Shown here: positions 10,614-23,700 of the stretch, piece after piece
Layout of the letters: every line of letters starts with the position of its first letter
Position numbering within the stretch: the first letter of the stretch is position 1
NCBI GenBank assembly: GCA_003833135.1
Contig: QZLH01000271.1
Location: forward strand, 80,585-117,614
Reading direction: 5' to 3'
Source: Oehlia diaphana
Lineage: Eukaryota > Glomeromycota > Glomeromycetes > Glomerales > Glomeraceae
DNA: 37,030 nt
The notes under the pieces: generated by a model
Told to the model about the DNA's origin: nothing
Seen by the model: only the letters and a program-made list of their open reading frames with translations
Database searches by the model: none
Program-made: the position numbers and the translations under genes

Positions 10614-11199
10614 TTATTTTATATCCAATGATGATTTAATTATCCTACCTCGATGATTAAAAGTATTGAAAGAAGGGCGCGTATCAACTTTGTCAATGGA
10701 CCTTTTGAGAGAAAATAAAAATTGTATTTTTTTTAAAAAAAGTAAAAAATTAGTTAATAATCAATACAATAAAAATATATATAAAAAAGTTATAAATCAA
10801 AGGTCTAATTACTTTTTCACCATTTCGCTTTTCATTAATATTGGTTTTAAAGGACCCGCTACTAATATTACACTAATTGCAAAGATTATTACAGAAAAAA
10901 GACATTCAACTGTAATCTATTTAATAAATTAAAAATTAATTTTTTAATCGAGATTTAAATAAATGCTTATTATAAAACACTATGCAAAAATACCTCAATT
11001 GGCATATCATTTGCCTTTTCAACAGCTTTTAGATATGATAGATCTAAAAAAAGCATAGATTAATTTAATGATTTCTCCTGTTTGTTTTAATAAAGATCTC
11101 GTTTTTAAAAAACATACGTTCATAAGTAGAATATGTGGAATGAATAAGTGTAATAAATCCTATCCATCCCAGTATTTTTCCTATTAAGACTGTTGACAT
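10614..11199 (-). CDS. EMC5: ER membrane protein complex subunit 5 (MMgT family)
   Basis: Four short exons, read leftwards: 11199-11118, 11043-10994, 10916-10813 and 10701-10614. Together they make 324 bases and 107 residues, with phases 1, 0 and 2 matching across GT-AG introns. Exon 1 gives a first membrane segment (MSTVLIGKILGWIGFITLIH). Exon 2 gives HLSYLKAVEKANDMPIE. Exon 3 gives a second membrane segment (CLFSVIIFAISVILVAGPLK). Exon 4 holds the family signature PSFNTFNHRGRII. The membrane layout and the PSF-x-x-FNHRGR motif match EMC5/MMGT1, a core subunit of the EMC insertase that places tail-anchored and multipass proteins in the ER membrane. Animal and yeast members are about 130-140 residues, so this one is slightly short at the C-terminus. 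The gene is divergent from AP-3 delta. Confidence 0.9.
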
Positions 11200-11458
11200 A
11201 ATTTAAATTTACGTGAAGGCTTCAATTTACCAACCAAAGGTAATTAAAAAGATATCGAGGAGGAAAGATCTGCGAAAAAACTTTTATGCAGGATCATGCC
11301 CGTTTGATGTTACACCATTCACCGCGAACTGCATTAATTATCACAATACAGCAATGTCAGTGACAAATAAGTGATCCAAGATTAAAGTCCTGATTGGCAA
11401 AATGGAAAAAAGTTATTAGATGGTGTAATTGATTAGTTATCCTTTTTTTAACCTTGAA
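11200..11458. promoter_or_regulatory. Shared divergent promoter, EMC5 / AP-3 delta
   Basis: Only 259 bases separate the EMC5 start (11199, -) and the AP-3 delta start (11459, +). The region is less A/T-rich than neighbouring spacers. It contains an inverted CCAAT box (TGATTGGC near 11390). The two genes may be co-regulated through it, but this is inference from layout. Confidence 0.55.
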
Positions 11459-14400
11459 ATGTTTGAAAAGACATTAACAGACTTAATTCGCGGTATTCGC
11501 ACTAATAAGAAAAATGAGCAAAAATATATTGCTGCTTGCCTACAAGAAATTCGTCAAGAGGTTAAAAGCAATGACCCTGACGTAAAAGCAGTAGCTATTT
11601 CGAAGTTAACTTATGTACGTTCGGTCAAGTTGTCATAGTGAGTTCGTTAAACTCGTGAATTAAAGTTTTTTTTCGTGAGCATGTTTTTGATTTAAAAGAA
11701 AAAAGTTTTTTTAATCAAGAATTATTTGCTCATAGCTTATTAAACTAAACATACTAAGTTATTTCTTGATTTCTGCCTGTAGCTTCAAATGCTCGGATAT
11801 GATATGTCTTGGGCGTCATTTCATGTTGTTGAAGTTATGTCCTCGGCAAAATTCCTTCAGAAACGAATAGGATACTTAGCTGCTACACAATCATTTCGAC
11901 AGGATACTGATGTGTTAATGTTAACAACAAATCTTTTGAAAAAGGTAAATAATTTATTATTTTTTAATGATCGAAAATAAGCTTAGTAAATAATGTGTTT
12001 AATTTAATAGGATCTTGCTTCAGGAAATCATCTTGAAGTAGGAGTTGCACTTAATGGCTTAGCTCATATAGTAACACCAGACCTTGCTCGTGATTTATGT
12101 CAAGATTTGGTTTCAATGCTTAACCATTCTCGTCCTTATGTGAGGAAGAAAGTTGTTCTCGTTTTATATAAACTTTTCCTTAAATTTCCCGAAGCTCTGA
12201 GATTAAGTTTTCCAAGATTAAAAGAGAAACTAGATGATCCCGATCCATGTATGTTGAATTTGATATTTTGTATGATTTTAAAATTATTAATAATTATTTT
12301 TTTTTTTTTTTATTATACTTCAAAGCGGTTGCATGTGCTGTTGTAAATGTAATATGTGAATTGGCAAGGAAGAATCCAAAAAATTATTTATCACTTGCTC
12401 CACAATTGTTCAGTATATTAAATACATCGACAAATAATTGGATGCTTATTAAGATTATTAAATTGGTAATATATCGAAGAACATTTTAATTTATGTATTC
12501 AACAATTTTCAACAATATAAATAAATACAAAATTTTTTTCAGTTTGGAGCATTAACCCCACTTGAACCTAGACTCGCAAAAAAATTATTACCACCAATTA
12601 CACAACATATCCAGACAACACATGCCATGTCACTGTTATACGAATGTATACATACAGTCATAACGGGCGGAATGCTGAATTTGGGTGGAAATTCCGATTC
12701 ATTGGCTGCTATGTGTGTAAATAAGTTGAGAATATTTCTAGAGGATACAGATCAAAACCGTATGTTTATATATAACTATATGTGTTGTTATTTTGTGTGA
12801 TAGAATTATTAAATTCTGAATTTTATTTTACTTTATTCTGTCAAGTGAAATATGTTGGACTTTTGGCATTAGCTAAAATTCTGCCAACTCATCCAAAATT
12901 AGTTTCAGAGCATAAAGATATCATTTTGAAATGTATTGATGATCCTGATATTAGTATTAGATTACGCGCTTTAGATTTAGTTGTTGGCATGGTGAGAAAT
13001 AATTTGGAAAATCATTTATGTTTATATAATGTTTACTTACTTATTATTTCTATATTAAAAAGGTTAACAAAAAAAATTGTACGGACATTGTCAAACGTCT
13101 AATGTCTCACCTTTTACCATCAAGTAATTCTGATCCCACAACAAGTTATCCACCTCCATCAACACTACTTGAACCCGCTTACCGATCTGATATTATAAAT
13201 CGTGTAATATACATATGTTCACAAAATTCTTATAGTAATATCACGAATTTTGAATGGTACATTGCTGTCTTGGTTGATTTGACTTACGTAAGTGGAGTAA
13301 AAGTTGGTGAAATATTAACTCAACAAATAATGGATGTTGGTGTTCGTGTTAAAAGTGTACGACAATATTGTGTTAAGACTATGGTAGGTAGTTTTAGTAT
13401 GATTTTTATTTATTTAATTAAAAAATTCAATTATATTAATAATTTATTTATTCTTTAGCAACGATTGATTTCGGATGCAAATCTTTTAGAAAATTGTAAG
13501 CTACCGGATTCAAATGCCGAAGTACTTTACGCTGCGGCATGGATCTCTGGAGAATATTGCAGGTTTATTATTTAACTTATATTATAAATAATTGCAACAC
13601 TTTTTATTTAACGATTTATTTATTTATAGTTATTTGGAAAAGCCGATCGAGACAATAGAATTTCTTGTTCAACCTGGCGTTACCAAGCTTTCGCATAATG
13701 TTCAAGCTGTGTATGTTCACGCGGTCTTGAAAATCTATGCATATTGGGCAAATAGTCTTGTTTACAATTGGGATGATGATGCTAAACAAGAATTAATACA
13801 GATAACTACTAAATTGAAAGATAAAATTGGAATGTTTAGTTCTTGTACAGATTTGGAGGTGCAAGAAAGGGTATATTTATTTTCAATATTAATTATGTGT
13901 AATAAGATAAATTTATTTCTTTAAATCTCATTGATACCTAAAATATTAGTTCATGCTATCATTATTTATTAGGCATATAATACACGCGAAATATTTTCTA
14001 TTATCCATCAAAATTTGATTAATGAAGAGAATGATTTAAAAGAAAATGATTATTCTTCCCAGAAAGCCCCTGCAATAATCACTGAGCTTTCACCTCTTTT
14101 CTTCTTTTTTGAACTTAATCCTGTCGCTCCTAAAGCGCAAAAGAAAGTTCCCGTACCGGAGGGACTTGATTTAGACGCTTGGATTAATGAACCATTACCT
14201 GAATCAGAAAATAATGAGAGTGAAGAAGAGGAGGAAAGTTATGGGTATGGTTATGGTCAAACATTTGGTGGAAGTGGAGATTTAATATTTTCAGATGGCA
14301 ATGGTGCCACTGTCGGTAGAAGAAGAAGAAGAAAAAATGGAAGGAAAAATGGATATGAAAGTGAAGATAATGAAGAAATTCGTGAAAAAGTATGTAACAC

Positions 14401-16472
14401 GATTAATACAATTCTTTTTGATATTAAATTTTATTTTATACATCATACCTCATTATAAAATGTAGCGTCGCAACGAACGAAGAGAACGTATCAAGAATGA
14501 TCCATATTATATTAATGTTGATGATAAAAGTCCATTAAAAAGATCAAGATCTGATGGATTATCTTCACGTAAAACCGAAGAAATTGATGTAGATTCAATA
14601 CCGGTAGTTCGTTTAACCATGGATGATTTCGATTTCAAATGTTAGACATTCGTTACATATTTTCTTTTTCTTTTTTAGTTTGTGTATCAGCTTAATGTAT
14701 TAAATTTTTGTTTCTATTTTTTTAGCAAAAAGATATTCTGGAAAATCGAGAAAGTCAAAAGGAAGCAAAAAAGAGAATCGACGATCGCCTTCACCACCAT
14801 CAATACCTCCGGTTATTTATACTGACGTTGGTGAAATGCCAGAGAATGCTACTTTATCTGATGATGAAAAAGATTCTAAGAGTAATAACATTCGTCAATC
14901 AACTTGGAATATGTCGGAAAAAAATAAGGGTATTCTAGATCTTGATTATTCTGGTGTATCTAGTGTTGATTTATCGACTCCCTTAAGAGAGGATGAACAT
15001 TTCCCACAAATGGCGATTTATTTAAGTCCCGAAGAAGTAAGGAGAAGAGAGGAGGAGAGATCGAGTAAATTATTAGAAGAAAGAAGAGCTAAAATGGCAG
15101 AAGAAGCTCGTTTTAATAAAAACAAGGTAAGAAATAAAATATCTGCTTGAAAAAAAAATATATAGATTGAGTTATAAGTTTTTTTTTTCAGAGTGAAAAA
15201 CCCAAGTCAAAATCTGGTTCTTCAAAAACTACAACAAAGAAATCATTTAAGTCTATATCAAAAACTAAGGAGGAGGAACCTAATAAAAAGAAGAAGGTTT
15301 CAAAGAAAAAGAATACAGAAGAAACAAACCCCAAGAAAAAGAGTAAGAAAACTAGTCTGAAGGTATTTATCTTATTGCGAATTTTAAATTGCCTATAATA
15401 AAAAAATTTTTTAATTTATTGTTTTTCTTTAATGTTCAAGAAATCAAAGAAGAAGTTGGTTTCTGAACAAGAAATATCCGAAACATCTGAAAACATCCAA
15501 AATATGAGTGAATCGAATGGAATCAAAAGAACGACAGCCAAGACTTTGTTAGATACAGACGATTTATATATTGTAGGTTTTTTTATTGATTTATTTGGCA
15601 ACTAAACAAGTCAGAAGTTTTTACTGTGCCTTGAATGTGTTTTTTTCTTTTCAATGTTAATTTAACCCTTTTTTTTTAGTCTTATATATTACATTTAGGA
15701 ACAACAACTGAAATTACAAATGAACCACCTACTCTTATCGCTGATTTCACTATTCGAAGCAAAGTATCAAATAAAAGTTTAACCGAATTATCATTTACTT
15801 TTGAATCCACATCGGACATTCAATTTGATAATGCATTATTAGAAGTGGGTGAATTACAAAGTGAAGAACAAAAAGAGATGGCTATTGAGTTTAGAGTTTT
15901 GGGAATAGTAGGTGTGGGTTTAAGCGTAACAGGAAATTTAGCTTACTCAACACAGGTAATTTAAAATCTTTATATTTGCTAATCCAAAAAAAAAAAATAA
16001 ATTCTAACTTTTATGCCTTTAGTCATCGGATGAAGAAGAACTGACAAATCACAATATACCTATCAAACTTGGATTACCGTTATCAATATTTATGCTTAAT
16101 ATTCCTAAAATTACTCCAGAACAATTTAAAACAACTGTCTCACAAACATCAAGTTTCCCTTTCTCTGCTACAACTCTAATTCAATTAAATCCAAATGATC
16201 GTACTTTTGAACAAATGTTTCAAGACGAATCAATAAGATTAACAACTATAGCGACTGGAACACATGTAGTTGAAATAGTATCTTCCGCAATAACTGTTTA
16301 TGGTAAAAGTGTACAAGGGTATCAAGTTGCAGGATTAGCAAAATTTTTTATTGATGAATCGGGCAATGATAATGCTAAATTCAATATAAAGGTTGAACTT
16401 AAATGTACGGATCAAGCATTTTTGGATGGGTTAATTAGAGAGATAGATAATATGTTTAATGAAACAATTTAA
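11459..16472 (+). CDS. APL5: AP-3 adaptor complex subunit delta
   Basis: Sixteen exons: 11459-11614, 11783-11944, 12011-12248, 12326-12465, 12543-12759, 12846-12991, 13063-13383, 13459-13562, 13630-13870, 13973-14389, 14466-14640, 14726-15126, 15192-15362, 15441-15572, 15680-15955 and 16023-16472. They total 3747 bases, 1248 residues, with every phase consistent. AP-3 carries cargo from Golgi/endosomes to the vacuole or lysosome. Residues 1 to about 575 form the alpha-solenoid trunk: MFEKTLTDLIRGIR at the start, LQMLGYDMSWASFHVVEVMS, KRIGYLAATQSF and PYVRKKVVLVLYK. Residues about 575-1007 are a long charged hinge with acidic and Lys-rich runs and RRRRRKNGRKNG. The rest is a beta-rich ear-like appendage. 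An in-frame upstream ATG at 11429 would add ten residues. I chose 11459 because MFEK begins the conserved block. Human delta is about 1150 residues. Confidence 0.96.
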
Positions 16473-16773
16473 AGTATATTTTTATCGTTTTTTTGTTGTT
16501 AATCGGTTATTAATTGGGTTATTTTTAATTGTCATTATTTATTTTTATTTTTATTTTACATATTAATTAAATTTGAGTCTTAAAAACCATCCGTGCTCAT
16601 GCTAAAAAGTATTTTAGATTAAAATATTAGTTATTTTAAACAAATAATTTTGGATAGTTGTAAGAAATTCAAATTATTTTTAAATTTTACGTACAAATAA
16701 AAAAAGAAGTTTTATTAATTATTTACATCCCACTTTTTTCCTACACATGTATATTTTAAAATACAAAATAAAT
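16473..16773. other. Convergent 3' spacer, AP-3 delta / LYS9
   Basis: A 301-base A/T-rich spacer between two convergent stop codons. AATAAA-type words near 16694 and on the opposite strand near 16710 could be polyadenylation signals. Nothing else was seen. Confidence 0.5.
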
Positions 16774-19002
16774 TTATAACTTTTCTTCTTTGACCTTAAT
16801 TCCTTCCTTTTCTAATTCTGCAATAATAGGATTAATAATTTCTGGTGTATAAGGTGCCAAAACACCTCTCTTCTTAATCACACCTATTTTTTTTTTTAAA
16901 AGAAAAATTTTAATTAACTGCATTTCATTTTTATATACATAAAAAATTGTTAAAAAATTACCATCTAATATTAATTGAACAGCAATACCACATGGTATCC
17001 CAACCAATGTAGACATTGCGGATGGTCCTGGTGGTTTTCCATATTCCAATAATGTCGATGTCCAAGTTTCCTAAAGGACAAACAAAATTTATAAAACAAG
17101 ATATACAACTTACACGCATGTATATATTTAATAAGTACATAAGTACATACCCTTGTACCATCTTTTAATTTAATTTCAAATTTATGTTGAAGGATAACCA
17201 TATCACGTTCTCCTTCTTCATATTGCATTTTTTCCTCTAATGTAGCACATAAAGTATCAAGTAATGTACCACAACGACGAATTGGTTTATCTGAAAATAA
17301 TCCAAGCCATTTAAATCCTTTAAGAATTCTTTCAATTTCATCTTTGCTTATTTCATTTTCTGCTATAGTGGATTTGATAGCTTTCCTTAATTCACTGAGA
17401 TTATTAATTTTTAGTTATTAGAACGATTATTTTTTCCGGGATAAAAAAGCAAATAAATTCAATTGATTTAATTACTCTTCTGTATTGTTTGATGTATTAA
17501 GCACTTTGGCAATAACTTCTTTCTAAAATATATATATATATATATATGGGGGATTTAATTTAAATAATTTAGAAAAAAAAATATAAAAGAAATATTTATT
17601 TATATACGAACCCAAGTAATTTCCGGTGAATTGAAATGCAAATAATTTTGATTTGAATCATCTAATAAACCAATCTTAACTAATACTTTAACGAAATCCG
17701 TAAAACCTTGATATCTTAATGTACCTCTAACAATATTTTGAGCTTCTGGAATATTGTAATATTCTTTAAAAGGTGTAGAATCCCGATTAGCATAACATAG
17801 AAAAGCAAAAGCTGGATATATAAAATATGGTTTCGCAGATGACATTAATTCAGTTCCAGGAATTTCAACAATCTAAAATCGTGTTAAATAAATGAATTTA
17901 AATTGTATAATTAAAAGTTTTTTTTTTAAAATTTTAATTATATTCACCTTTCCATCTTGATAAAATTTAGCACTGTTTCGTAATGCCAATAAAACACCAC
18001 GAGATGACCAACTAAATTTATATCCAAGAGGATTATTAGAACATTCTGGAGCTGGTAAACCACCACAATAAGAAATGAAGGATATAATCTAAAAATAAAA
18101 AAAAAAAATTAAAGGGCTTTATCCACATAAAAAAATAACAATAATAATATTCAATTAAATTCTTACTTCTCCATCAGCTTCGTGAACTTCATTTATTGTC
18201 TTCACCGCATATAAATGATCAATACCTAAAAAAACACGAAAAAGAATATATGATTAAGTCAAGAAAAAAAAACATTTCTATTTATTATTTCGTATAATTA
18301 CCAGGATCGAGGCCAATTTCATTTAATATGGTCAAATTTTTTTCTATAGCACTGTTTAAATAAATAATTATAAATTATTGAGCTTAAAAATGAAAATGAA
18401 TCGTGATGAAAGAAAAAGGAATCTTACGCATCATGAAATTCTTTCATAGCAGGAGAGACATAACTAGTTGTGACCACATTTTTTCCGAATTTAATTGCAG
18501 ATTTTAGAACCAATGGATGATTTGTATATGGGATCAAACTAAGGAAAAAAAACAATATTGTTAATATGTACATGTAAAAAAATATCGTGGACAGTATAAG
18601 AAAGTATATCACCTAATAACCAAATCATGACGTGAAACAATCTCATCTAGTGCTCCCTCATTTGTAACATCTATTGATTCTGATTTTGCTCGAGAAAATT
18701 GTTTGGCAAGAGCTTCAGCAGCTGCAATACGTCTACACGCTAAATTCAAATTCAAATTTTAAAAAAAATTAAAATTTTTTTAAAATAAAAAAAAATTATA
18801 AATTATTGACTCAAATAAATAATATACCGATAGTCAAATGATTTTCTGGTCTCCGTAAAATATATTCTACTGTAGGACCAGCAACGAAACCAGAGCCAAG
18901 TAACAAAATTTTTCTTTTTTTTTTTTAAAAAAAAAAAAATAATTAATTCCCCGATAAAATTTATTGAATTCGAATACAAATAATTTACCTTTCCGTAGAC
19001 AT
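16774..19002 (-). CDS. LYS9: Saccharopine dehydrogenase (NADP+, L-glutamate-forming)
   Basis: Twelve exons, read leftwards: 19002-18989, 18913-18828, 18739-18613, 18538-18428, 18351-18302, 18225-18167, 18088-17948, 17872-17612, 17522-17476, 17394-17151, 17070-16962 and 16883-16774. The sum is 1359 bases, 452 residues, close to yeast Lys9 (446). The enzyme makes saccharopine from aminoadipate semialdehyde and glutamate with NADPH, the penultimate step of the fungal alpha-aminoadipate lysine pathway. The N-terminus shows the Rossmann motif [15 protein letters not shown] with G-x-G-x-x-x-G at residues 11-17. Further family blocks are [65 protein letters not shown] and the C-terminal [10 protein letters not shown]. 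The first exon is only 14 bases. The intron after it ends in an A/T homopolymer stretch. Confidence 0.96.
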
Positions 19003-19170
19003 TTTTTCGAATTCGAAAAAATTTTCATAAAAATGGGCTTAAAAAAAAAACGATGATTCGAATTTTAGATCAAGTAAATTAAATCTAACATCAAAATATC
19101 TATTAGATTATCTCTCCAAAATGATGATCGTTTAGAAGAAATTATCGGTAGTAACACAACATTATATTTT

Positions 19171-19707
19171 GTATATATTCCCAAATTTTTTTTTTCAAAG
19201 ATGATAATTGGAGTATTAAAAAAAAAAAAAAAAAAAAAAAAATTTTTTTTTTTGGGGTTTTTTTAAAAAAAAAAAAAAAATTAAAAAAATTTTTTTNNNN
19301 NNNNNNNNNNNNNNNNNNNNNNNNNNNNNNNNNNNNNNNNNNNNNNNNNNNNNNNNNNNNNNNNNNNNNNNNNNNNNNNNNNNNNNNNNNNNNNNNNNNN
19401 NNNNNNNNNNNNNNNNNNNNNNNNNNNNNNNNNNNNNNNNNNNNNNNNNNNNNNNNNNNNNNNNNNNNNNNNNNNNNNNNNNNNNNNNNNNNNNNNNNNN
19501 NNNNNNNNNNNNNNNNNNNNNNNNNNNNNNNNNNNNNNNNNNNNNNNNNNNNNNNNNNNNNNNNNNNNNNNNNNNNNNNNNNNNNNNNNNNNNNNNNNNN
19601 NNNNNNNNNNNNNNNNNNNNNNNNNNNNNNNNNNNNNNNNNNNNNNNNNNNNNNNNNNNNNNNNGTATATATTCCCAAATTTTTTTTTTCAAAGATGATA
19701 ATTGGAG

Positions 19708-19742
<35 letters not shown>

Positions 19743-19751
19743 TTTTTGGGT

Positions 19752-19783
<32 letters not shown>

Positions 19784-19815
19784 TATTTTGTTTTGGGGTT
19801 TTTTTGAAAAAAAAA
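19171..19815. other. 368-base N gap flanked by duplicated sequence
   Basis: Bases 19297-19664 are N. The sequence beginning GTATATATTCCCAAATTT at 19171 reappears at 19665, directly after the gap. In both copies it continues through the same TCAAAGATGATAATTGGAG segment into A-runs, T-runs and a short G run. The two contig ends therefore overlap in content, so the gap is probably a false scaffold join of the same locus around unsequenced homopolymers. Frames spanning the N are meaningless. Confidence 0.85.
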
Positions 19816-20484
19816 AAAAAATGTCAAAAATTGTTTTTCATCAATTATTGTGTAATCTTTGCATTTTTATTTATTTAAAATAATAAAAAAAAATTCGTTA
19901 AAAAAAAAAAAATATTTACTACTGGTAACCGATTTTTTTGGATCAGGCTACTTTTCTAAACTAATTATGCGCCATGTTATGTTACTCAATGTTTATCAAC
20001 AGTCAAAGTAGGCAAACCCGCAAAAGTTTACCTTCTTGACCGGTATCACCTAACTTTCTTTACAGTGTACATATAAATGTAATATAAATATATGCCGGTT
20101 TGTCAGGTAAGTGTTTTCTGTTTTCCGAGAAGTTTAGTGAATATCTTAAGAATAAACTACCGGCGGAGTACCGGGAGTACCACGTGCCAAAATAATACGC
20201 GCATTTGATTGTCGATCGGACGCGATTTTCCTCTTTGATATTCATTACTTGTATTCTTGATGATTATGATGATGTGAGAAGATTGTAATTTTTAGTTTTT
20301 TCACCTAATCGGAAGAAATCGGAGGGAATCGAAAAAAGGACACAAACATCAGAACTGATATTAAAATTTGGCAGAATTATAAAAAAAATTAACAGTTAAT
20401 TAAAAATGTGTAAATTTTTTTGACAGGCGAGTGGTCTTTTAGCAGCATTTATAATTGCATTATAACTGTAGTTCGTAGACGCAC
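19816..20484. other. Intergenic with an isolated consensus splice donor
   Basis: Beyond the gap-flanking homopolymers the sequence is less biased from 19920. At 20104-20112 the plus strand reads CAGGTAAGT, a full-consensus 5' splice site with exon end at 20106. No coding frame precedes it, so a non-coding first exon, possibly of the gene starting at 24709, is one option. A CACGTG E-box lies at about 20181. Confidence 0.35.
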
Positions 20485-20730
20485 AGTCATTTTACACTGT
20501 ATGCCATTCTTACTATGACTTAAAATATTCAATGTCATTTATACTGTATGCTATTCTTACTACGTATGTGTGCAATCTGACTTAAAATATTCAATGTCAT
20601 TTACTGTATTGCCATTCTTACTACGTATGTGTGCAGTCTGACTTAAAAATATTCAGTGTTATTTACACTGTATGCTATTCTTACACGTATGTGTGCAATC
20701 TGACTTAAAAATATTCATTGTCTTAAAAAG
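20485..20730. repeat. Minisatellite, about 61-63 bp units, four copies
   Basis: Copies of a unit containing ATTCTTACTACGTATGTGTG, then CAATCTGACTTAAAATATTC and a CATTTACTGTATGC-like segment begin near 20506, 20553, 20614 and 20677. The first copy is shortened (47 bases to the next). Later spacings are 61 and 63. Copies differ at several positions, so the array is not recent or is drifting. Confidence 0.75.
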
Positions 20731-23700
20731 TTTTAAATATTTTCCATTACTGTGTATGTATGTATGCTATCTGATTTGAAAATAATTAGTGATAAAATTT
20801 TTATATTGTGTCATGAATAATATTATCGGTTTTCTTGATGACACTGATGACTGAATATAGATTTATACATACATACGCAGCAAGAAATGTAAAATGGACA
20901 ATATGAAACTATTGTGATAATTCACGTGACAGTTACAAAGATCATTGTTTTGTCATGTGAGAGTAAGGGACAATATGTAATTTGTTGCATTATTTCAAGA
21001 GGACTGTATACAGTATATATATTTTTTATTTGTATAAATAAAATAAATAAAATTCGAAAAGGTGACATAAAAATACTTTTTGTGATGAATCGCGAAAATA
21101 ATCGACAAAAATAAAAATTTCAGTAAAAGAACGCGTTGTAACAATAACAATCGGTAATAATTTTACGATTATTATATTTCTTGATTAAATACTTGATATA
21201 ATGAACATTAACTAATACATTATTAGTTAACAAAAAGTACAAAACTAATATAAAACCCGTTTATTTACATGAGTTTGAAGCGTGAATTTCAATTTTCCTT
21301 ACAGAGCATTACATAGTGGAAATGATAAAGAAGAAAGACATTTGAAAAATTACATGATTATCATTCAACAAAGAAAAAAAAAAAACTCACTTTGTTACTT
21401 TTTTTTTTTTTTTAACGAAAGAAAAAAATTCCATATGTACATACTCACATTTTACTTTGTTACATAAATAACAAGCATGTGATGTAATGTTTTCATCGGT
21501 TAAATTTCAGCAATATTTTTCAAAGAAAGAAAGATTTTTGTTTTATCAAATATAATAAAAAATGTTCTTTCATTAAAAATTCTTTTTTTCTTTTGTGTGA
21601 TAAAAAAAAAGGACAATTCAGGAGAAAATAAAGAACAATAGGAATGAAACAATTTAAAAAAATAAATATATAGCAAATATAGTAAAGAGTAACAAAGAGT
21701 AACATATTTACAAGTTAAAAAATTGGGTGACGCATAGACAGCATATAAGCATAGCCATCACACCTGTTATATACTTGACATAGAACGTGGTATATTACTT
21801 GTGATACTAAAATTTTTTTTTTTTTACACTTGATTATTTGTTGTGATCATTTGATTTTCAACAAATGATTTTCCATATTAAAAAAATGTCAAAATTAACG
21901 TCACAACTTTTTATTTACGATCTTATTTATATTATAATTCTGTAACATTGTTTTTTATACTAGATATTCTCATAACATTTTTGGTAAAGATTTTATGCAG
22001 ATTAAAAGTTTAGTAACAAAGTGATCTTCGTTCTTTTCCGCGCCTATTAATTAACTAATAATCTGGGGAAGAACTGTTCTTGTACAACGCTAAAAAAAAA
22101 TTTCCAATTACCAAAGCGCCCAAAGCGTTATTATAGAAAAAAAATATTTTTGCGCCCCATATTTACATATTTGCGTATTTACATATTTATTTTCATTTAA
22201 ATGCGTGCGCGGAATACGCCGTCCCCATTTAGTTTTACTAATATTAACATTCAAATAACCAATTATATTTATTTATTTCCGGCTGTGGCCAAGATTTACC
22301 TGCTTTATAACCAGATTTTATAGTTTATATAATTTAATCATGGTTATTACAAAGATAGAATGGAATGTTCATCAAATGACGAAACTAATTCTTCCTCTAT
22401 TCATTTTAGATTAGTCTAACTGATAATTATTCTAGTTACCCATCAATAAACACAAAAGATACTTTATTGTAATTTAAACTTTCGGCCCTTCCTCGCTATT
22501 GCATTCATTTGTTTATGAAAGAGATGGACTTTATTAATGACACAATGTACTATATTCGTCTTTTTTGTGTTATCATTTTATTACCTATAAATTATTGTAT
22601 AAAATAAAAAATAAGTATAAATATATGCTTTCATTTTTTCCCTTTTTCTTTTGCCGCCTCAATTTCCCCACTTTATGCAAACTGTCTGCTGCTCACCGTT
22701 CTGACAGTTTTTTTTTGCCAAAAAAGTAAATTTCTGCTTTACCTCGCAGTAATTCCCAATTATAATTATCTAAAGCAAGATTTTCTTATTTATATTCGAC
22801 CTTTTAGCTTTTAATCCAGCTGGACTTCTGGCATTTTTTTTTTCTTTCTTCCTTTGATCTTCAAAAAAAATCTTCAAAAATAATATATTATATATATATT
22901 ATATATATTTTATATTAAAAAGGTGAGCAAATAAAATAAAGTTATATTTTTAGTACAATAGAATTTTTTTTTACAAGTTTTACAAGTAAATATTGTGAAT
23001 AAATTACTGTCAAACATGTTTGCATAATTAGGTAACATTTTACAAAATATACGTTCAATAAACCCACGTTAAAATTTAAATGCCCGATTTCGGTTAATAG
23101 ACCAATAATAATTTATTGCTTTACAGAAACCGTTGCTTCGTGTTTCGTTTGACACTTTTCTGTGTATAGTAAATCTATCCCGCCAAAAAAATTTATTATT
23201 ATAACTAATTTTCCGCTAATAATATTCCTCCAAATTTTTATACTAAAGGTTATACTAAAGGAAAAAATTGACTAATAAAAAAAAAATCAAAAAAGGTACG
23301 TGACTGTGTGTTTAATTTTTTATTTATTTATTTTTTTTTTTATTTTATTTTTTTTTTTTTACCTTTCTTCTCTTCTCCTTTACACCTTTTCCCCTGAGAG
23401 ATTGTCAATTCGTTCCCTCATTATTTGAGTTTTCAGTCAGTTAAAAAGAAAGCTTGCTGGGAACTCGTTATTTTATATTTTGTTTTGACTCTCTCCACCG
23501 TTTTATTCTATTATTTATTTTATTTTTTATTTTTTTTATTTTTTTTTCTTTATCCCTCATTCCTAAAACCTTTTCCCAACAATAAGACTAAAAAAAGTTA
23601 ATAATATAAAAAAAAAATCGTATATATATATTTCTTTCTCGATAAACCTTTAAAAAGTAATATATTTTTTAATAATATCTAAGGGAAAAAAAAATCATTT

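Noticed and set aside
10666..10932. 88-codon open frame on the plus strand
   Set aside because: It is antisense to EMC5 exons 3 and 4. The EMC5 exons show conserved motifs and correct splice phases.
19142..19827. Frames of about 180-200 codons around the gap
   Set aside because: They are made of N and homopolymer sequence.
20250..20360. Two TGATGA words (20258, 20267) and a CTGA near 20354 as a possible C/D snoRNA
   Set aside because: No terminal stem and no clear guide region, and these words are short enough to occur by chance.
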